DNA of 64,000 nucleotides from Kalaharituber pfeilii. Taxonomy: Eukaryota; Ascomycota; Pezizomycetes; Pezizales; Pezizaceae. Every line of letters begins with the position of its first letter. The first letter of the stretch is position 1. Below are positions 59,571-64,000 of the stretch, one piece after another. Below the pieces are notes generated by a model. The model was not told the DNA's origin. It ran no database searches and saw only the letters and a program-made list of their open reading frames with translations. A program made the position numbers and the translations under genes. The DNA lies in NCBI GenBank assembly GCA_015179045.1, contig WHUZ01000068.1, forward strand, positions 124,001 to 188,000, given 5' to 3'.

Positions 59571-61280
59571 CTTCGAACAGTTTAATGTGAATCAAATGTG
59601 TCGCACAGCTTGACGTGTAATTGATTCTTTTTGGAATTGATTTACGGAGAGGGCACTCCGTTGCATTGGCAGAAAACAGGAACTTTTCGGTAGTTTAAAC
59701 AGGTCGGAAACCTAGTTATATGTAGTCGGAAAGGGACCTACAAATTGTCTCACTTCGAATTAAATACATCCGTAAGGGTTGTCGCTAATGTTCTTGATAG
59801 CCGAGTCAATTGGACGCGACGTGAGACAGGCATGGTACAGTAACCTTTCCAGACCAATAAATTAACCAGTGAGTAGGCAATGACGACACGGGATGCACAG
59901 CTAATTAGAGCGGGTGCGATTTAAAGCTGGCCCTACCCCAAATCTTCCGACCAAGCTCAAGATGGCAAAGCGGGAAAAATATAGAGCTGGCTCTGTGACC
60001 GACAAGGGGGCTCTATACGTGAAAAAGGTATTTCTTATAATCATCTGCACTATTTTACATGTCAACTTAGCACAAAAACGCAAGCGCATTCTCCAGTCCT
60101 GTAGCTGAATATGCTGTAGAGTTCTTGTGTGGCATGGAGTACAATTTGATTTTTTCTGTGAACCACCGCAACTGCAAAAATTCATCCAGTCTGGCTGGCT
60201 TCTGATCCCTGCTGACTTTATAACCAGGGTGCTGAACAAGGGGGCCAGCCAGCCTGTACTCCGTCTGTGGACTCGCCAATCCCTGCTAGTGCATTATATC
60301 CCGTCAACCTGGCATCTGATAGGAATTTGCACGTGACTATCATAAAACCCAGAAATTAAGCGAATTCTGTAGGCTCTGCTTACATATACAAAATTTGTAC
60401 TCGGGGACAAGCGTTAGCGCGAAAAGTTGCATAGGTGCAATGTGACAGGGATAGTTGGGTTTCTGGTAGGTAATACGTTTATTCTACATGCATTTTCTGC
60501 AGTTCCTACACGCTTCGCATGGTCACACGCTATAATATATTTTTTTTACCCGACTCAAAGAACTCCATTTCCCAGTCGCAGCCTCGCATGCCCCACTGAA
60601 TAATGAAATAAAGATTTCGGTCATGAAATTCATAATCCAGAAACTGCTTGAGTTCATCGCATCTGAATTATTATTTTACATGACGAATGCACAAACAAGG
60701 CACAAAAACCGTCACGACGAGTGGGATAAAATAACAAAAGAACATGTCACTAGTTAGAATTGCACAGATTCAGCTTTGGGGGGTTATGGCAGTCGGGTGC
60801 AAATTATGCAACACCTTATAGACTTGTATGCAGTTACAAAATACTCGTGTCGTATTCGACACAAGGCCAAAAGTTACCTTCTCATGTATTTCACTTTTGA
60901 CTGCTTGTCGGCGAAGGGGAACAAGAATACGAAAGGTAAAAGGACTAGAAATCGGAACACAAGACGAAGACCAGTTTACTATATCCTAAGAGCACGACGA
61001 AACAACTGTAAGACTGAATAGAACAATAACCTAGTTATACTGTGACCTCCACAATGATGATGATAATCTGAGGAGGCCCCCTTCTCTCTCCAAGAAATAC
61101 CCGTAACATTCTGGTACCCCCTTCCCTCTTTGGTAGTCTCCTCCCCCGTAGGCCTTCACCTACTATTGCATTTGAAGTGCCAAGATTCCCACAGCCCTCC
61201 CCTCAGCCCTGCTAGAGTTCCCAACTCGAGCATGGCTGACAGTTGGGAATCTTGATGATTACCCAATCCCCCTCAGTGAC
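59571..61280. other. No gene recognised
   Basis: Several short frames without domains (for example 59914-60108, 59901-60239, 60776-61021). No poly(A)-tailed repeat. Confidence 0.4.
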
Positions 61281-61284
61281 AAAG

Positions 61285-61712
61285 TATATGGAAGCAAATT
61301 AACAAACGTCCTCCTACAATCAAACAAAAAAATGAATGAACCAGGCCCTTCCACCTCAACACATCAATGCACTCTTTCCCCTCCAGCGGAATACCGAGCC
61401 ACCTCTCAGCAAAAAGAGCACGGAAACAAATTTAACAAACGTCCCCCCACAGCCAAACAAAATCAATGGCCCAGGCCGATCCCTACTGGTTCGTCCACCT
61501 CAACACATCAAGGCTCTTCTTTCCCATTATACCACGTCCCCACAGCGAAATGCCGAACACCCTCAGCGAAAAGAGCACGGAAGCGAATTGACAAACGTCC
61601 TCCTACAACTGAACAAAATAAATGAACCAGGCCCTCAGCGGAAGACCGAACCTCCCTCAGTGAAAAGCGAGCATCGAAGCAAATTGACAAACGTCCTCCC
61701 ACAACCGAACAA
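61285..61712 (+). repeat. Coding-like degenerate tandem repeat
   Basis: About four degenerate units of roughly 100-160 bp containing AGCAAATTGACAAACGTCCT and AATGAACCAGGCCC; two units also share CCACCTCAACACATCAA. On the plus strand the units encode related peptides ('KRARKRIDKRPPTTEQNK', 'HGNKFNKRPPTAKQNQ') and stay mostly open. It directly precedes the family B LINE at 61740. Could be part of the LINE's own 5' sequence or of the host gene it inserted into. Confidence 0.55.
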
Positions 61713-61739
61713 CTAACACAGCTACCATATCAAAACGAG

Positions 61740-62213
61740 ATTGTCACGGAGGACGGGATGAAACAAGAGGCCAAAGCAAGGAGAGCGGCCGAAAGAAACA
61801 GACTGCATATATCGTATAGGCCACTACGCAGACTAGGCAATAGGGTCGCAACGCTAGCTGGCATCCTTGGAGGTAAGGGCCTCCGGCGCTGGAAATTCAA
61901 GGTCGGCACAGCTGACAGCCCGGAATGCCGGTGGTGCGGCGAGGCTGAAGAAACGACCCTTCACATATTGTCTCAATGTAGAGTCTGGAAGCAGAGATGC
62001 CCAAGGGGTGAGGATGGATTGTGCAGACCCTTGGGTGACCAAGATGAAGGGGAGGGCCTTCGGGGAGTGATAGGAATTTTGGAATGGGCGAGGGGTTAGC
62101 CCCGGGGGATTTACTTCTATTGTTCCGCACTTGTACTTTGTTTTGATGTAACTAGACCTCGCCATAGCCCATAGGGCGGCACGCGAGTATTGATATGAAA
62201 AAAAAAAAAAAAA
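61740..62213 (+). mobile_element. Family B LINE, 5'-truncated
   Basis: Encodes the last 113 codons of ORF2 (61758-62099): 'RNRLHISYRPLRRLGNRV' and 'CRWCGEAEETTLHILSQC'. The 3' region has the best version of the family B hairpin, CTCGCCATAGCCC/GGGCGGCACGCGAG, followed by TATTGATATG and poly(A). The 5' end is uncertain because no flanking duplication was found. Confidence 0.85.
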
Positions 62214-62224
62214 GCGATAAGGTA

Positions 62225-62286
62225 CCTTCCATGGCGAACATGCTGCATGCGGGCTCACGTGACAAAAAAAACCAAAAAAAAAAAAC
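62225..62286 (+). mobile_element. Family A hairpin-only LINE tail insertion
   Basis: Perfect 10-bp duplication CGATAAGGTA (62215-62224, 62287-62296). The stem is mutated (CCTTCC...GCGGGC). Lies immediately after the poly(A) of the family B LINE. Confidence 0.85.
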
Positions 62287-62452
62287 CGATAAGGTATTAC
62301 CTGACAACCCTTTCCCATCTGGATTGAGCACTACCTCCAGAGCATTCACAGGCATTTCTGACGTTACAAACAGTTGTGTAGGGCATTCGTACTCATCGAA
62401 GATAACATATGTAGGGTTCTCATAGTCTCCCAAGGCTCTCACCTGCTGTACC

Positions 62453-62492
62453 TTGCCCTGCCTTGGCGAGCAGCTGCATGCGGGGTCACGTG

Positions 62493-62520
<28 letters not shown>
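62453..62520 (+). mobile_element. Family A hairpin-only LINE tail insertion
   Basis: Perfect 11-bp duplication CCTGCTGTACC (62442-62452, 62521-62531). The insert is TTGCCCTGCCTTGG...GTCACGTG plus about 28 A, with the 5' end 3 nt outside the hairpin base. It splits what may be a continuous open reading stretch on the minus strand (62152-62741). Confidence 0.95.
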
Positions 62521-62524
<4 letters not shown>

Positions 62525-62531
62525 CTGTACC

Positions 62532-62884
62532 GGGGTCCTCTGGGATCTGCCCTTGCATCATTTGGATATTTTTCTTTTCCCCGACATTTTTCTTCTTATA
62601 CCTCTCTGCAAGCGGAAATGCTGTCTCCTCCCCAGGTGCTCCTACATTAAGCATACCCGGTTCTGCTTTACTCAGCTTTGGCCTCATTCGGGGTAATTCC
62701 TCTTCCACTACTTCTTCGATTCTCATCTGTTCATCTGCCATAGCAATCAGGTTGGCCTGGCGGAACCTCTCCGGACAGGCAGATTCTGCCTGCCGCTCCC
62801 GGACCTCATCAGACGATAAACTTTACGCCATGACACTGTGACACAGGTACCATTATTGTGGGGTAGGTAGATCAAATGTTGGTA
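62532..62884 (-). other. Possible short minus-strand coding remnant
   Basis: Minus-strand frame from 62741 begins 'MADEQMRIEEVVEEELPRMR' and runs into the micro-insertion; once the two insertions are subtracted it would continue towards 62290 ('SEMPVNALEVVLNPDGKGLS'). No family is recognised. It may be a gene or Gypsy fragment disrupted by two insertions. Confidence 0.3.
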
Positions 62885-63096
62885 CTTGTTACCAGCATTT
62901 AGTGATGCAAAATGGAGGCTGGGCATAGTCCGTGCGAGAGGTCAGTGACCTGGTGTGGCAGCAGGGTATCCTCTCTTGAGAGGACAGTTTTGTAGGGAAA
63001 ACAGCAGCGTTTCTCTTGGGGGCCTGGGTCAATAGCAATGTAGCCACAGCCTTTCAACCAAGGCATGCTATTACAGCACTAAATGCTGGTAACGAG
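62885..63096. mobile_element. Small TA-flanked MITE
   Basis: 212 bp. Ends CTTGTTACCAGCATTTAGTG and its inverted copy CACTAAATGCTGGTAACGAG, with TA at 62883-62884 and 63097-63098. Non-coding. Confidence 0.75.
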
Positions 63097-63111
63097 TAGT
63101 ATTACTTACTA

Positions 63112-63708
63112 GGGGTTGTCGACGAACAACTGGGAATGGCTACCAGAAGGTACCAGAGAAAATACGCCAGCCAAACTAGGCAGGTGTCGTGAGGCACCCC
63201 TTTTACCCTTGTGAAATTTATTAGTAAGTACTATGAATTACCACAAATATGCCTCTACACAACAAGACTTACGCGTATCAACTTTACCATGCCCCATCTA
63301 AGTCGAAGAGCTGTAATACAACAAGAGCTCAGAAGCGAAGCAATGTAAAAGCTATCATGATGCTTATGATTTTTAATTGACGCGTGATGAACCTATAAAG
63401 AGGATATGTATGCATTATTTGTGGTTGTAGATGCATCTCAATGTTGACGTGATCGGGATGTGAATACGCTGGTGATGCATATGGTACGAAATAAAAATGT
63501 GGGTGTATGCAGCAAAGTAGGCTACTAAGTGAGCACTACTTACCAGAAGAGCCCACTACCAGTCAAATTTGACTGGTAACAGGCGTTACGTTGGTACCGG
63601 AGACTACAAGCCAACAGACCAATGAACGAAGAGGCCAAGGCACTAAAAGCGCCTCAGTTAGTAGTGGTACTTTCTGGTAGCCATTCCCAGTTGTTCGTCG
63701 ACAACCCC
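63112..63708. mobile_element. TA-flanked MITE with long, nearly perfect TIRs
   Basis: 597 bp. Terminal repeats of about 44 bp differ at one position (GGGGTTGTCGACGAACAACT... at both ends). TA flanks (63110-63111, 63709-63710). Each terminal repeat contains its own small palindrome (GTTGTCGACGAACAAC). The interior is AT-rich and non-coding, with a palindrome CCAGTCAAATTTGACTGG at about 63559-63576. Confidence 0.85.
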
Positions 63709-63939
63709 TACTGTACCAATACAAGCTTCCATGTCACAACCAGCTTGGGCCATTGTTTGAATTGCAGACACCAATTCCAATCACTTTAATTCATCCTAGA
63801 TGGCTATTAGCTACATCAACCGAACCTACAGCATCAGCTGCCGGATCGTGATCATTGCAAACGGCTGGATTATTGACCCATGGCCAAACGGCACCAGCTG
63901 GATTATCAACTTCACATATTCTAGTGAGGTAATCTATGT

Positions 63940-64000
63940 TTTTTTGGTCCCTGCCATAGGCTTGTAGCTTGTATGCGGGGTTATGCGAACAAAATTATTT
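63940..64000 (+). mobile_element. Family A (variant) LINE tail at window edge
   Basis: TCCCTGCCATAGGCTTGTAG then GTATGCGGGGTTATGCGAAC and an A-rich end, the A variant seen at 1667 and 46984. Truncated by the end of the window. Confidence 0.55.

Overview
The window looks like repeat-rich, gene-poor DNA from a filamentous ascomycete fungus. Short introns with GTRNGT donors, a fungal HNH protein, a STAND/NLR protein with ankyrin repeats and a LaeA-like methyltransferase support this. A member of the Pezizomycetes is possible, but that is only a guess. Four protein-coding genes can be modelled with some confidence: an HNH-nuclease protein (6002-7324, +), a NACHT/ankyrin NLR of about 1468 aa (19200-24147, +), a C2H2-type zinc-finger protein (41499-42986, -) and a LaeA-like methyltransferase (58000-59570, -). 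A frameshifted relic near 0.7-1.1 kb resembles the fungal Tse2-type ADP-ribosyltransferase toxin fold.

Most of the remaining sequence is mobile DNA, much of it nested. At 7.8-14.5 kb a decayed Ty3/Gypsy element has been hit by three LINE copies; two of them face each other, and the piece of gag between them is inverted. A Copia-like solo LTR sits inside one of those LINEs. At 48.3-50.5 kb a decayed Tc1/mariner element (TIRs, TA duplication, minus-strand transposase relic) carries a LINE in its left arm. At 55.3-57.5 kb a hAT-like non-autonomous element carries a TA-flanked MITE that itself carries a LINE, plus two micro-insertions. Other TA-flanked MITEs lie at 4.1, 14.9, 18.1, 62.9 and 63.1 kb. 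A duplicated, decayed unit of unknown coding function occupies parts of 27-36 kb.

The most striking pattern is a set of very short poly(A)-tailed insertions of two families (A and B). They consist of only about 40 nt plus the tail, which is exactly the 3'-terminal sequence of the two LINE families present in the window. At least 13 have target-site duplications that can be read directly. In 12 of these the 5' end falls within about 0-4 nt of the base of a predicted stem-loop at the LINE 3' end, and in family B that stem shows compensatory base changes. This is not what random 5' truncation would give. It suggests that a discrete hairpin-poly(A) RNA is being retroposed.

No rRNA, tRNA or CRISPR array was recognised. 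Large stretches (24.3-27.1, 31.5-33.3, 36-38, 43.8-46.5, 50.6-52.0 and 59.6-61.3 kb) hold nothing I can name.
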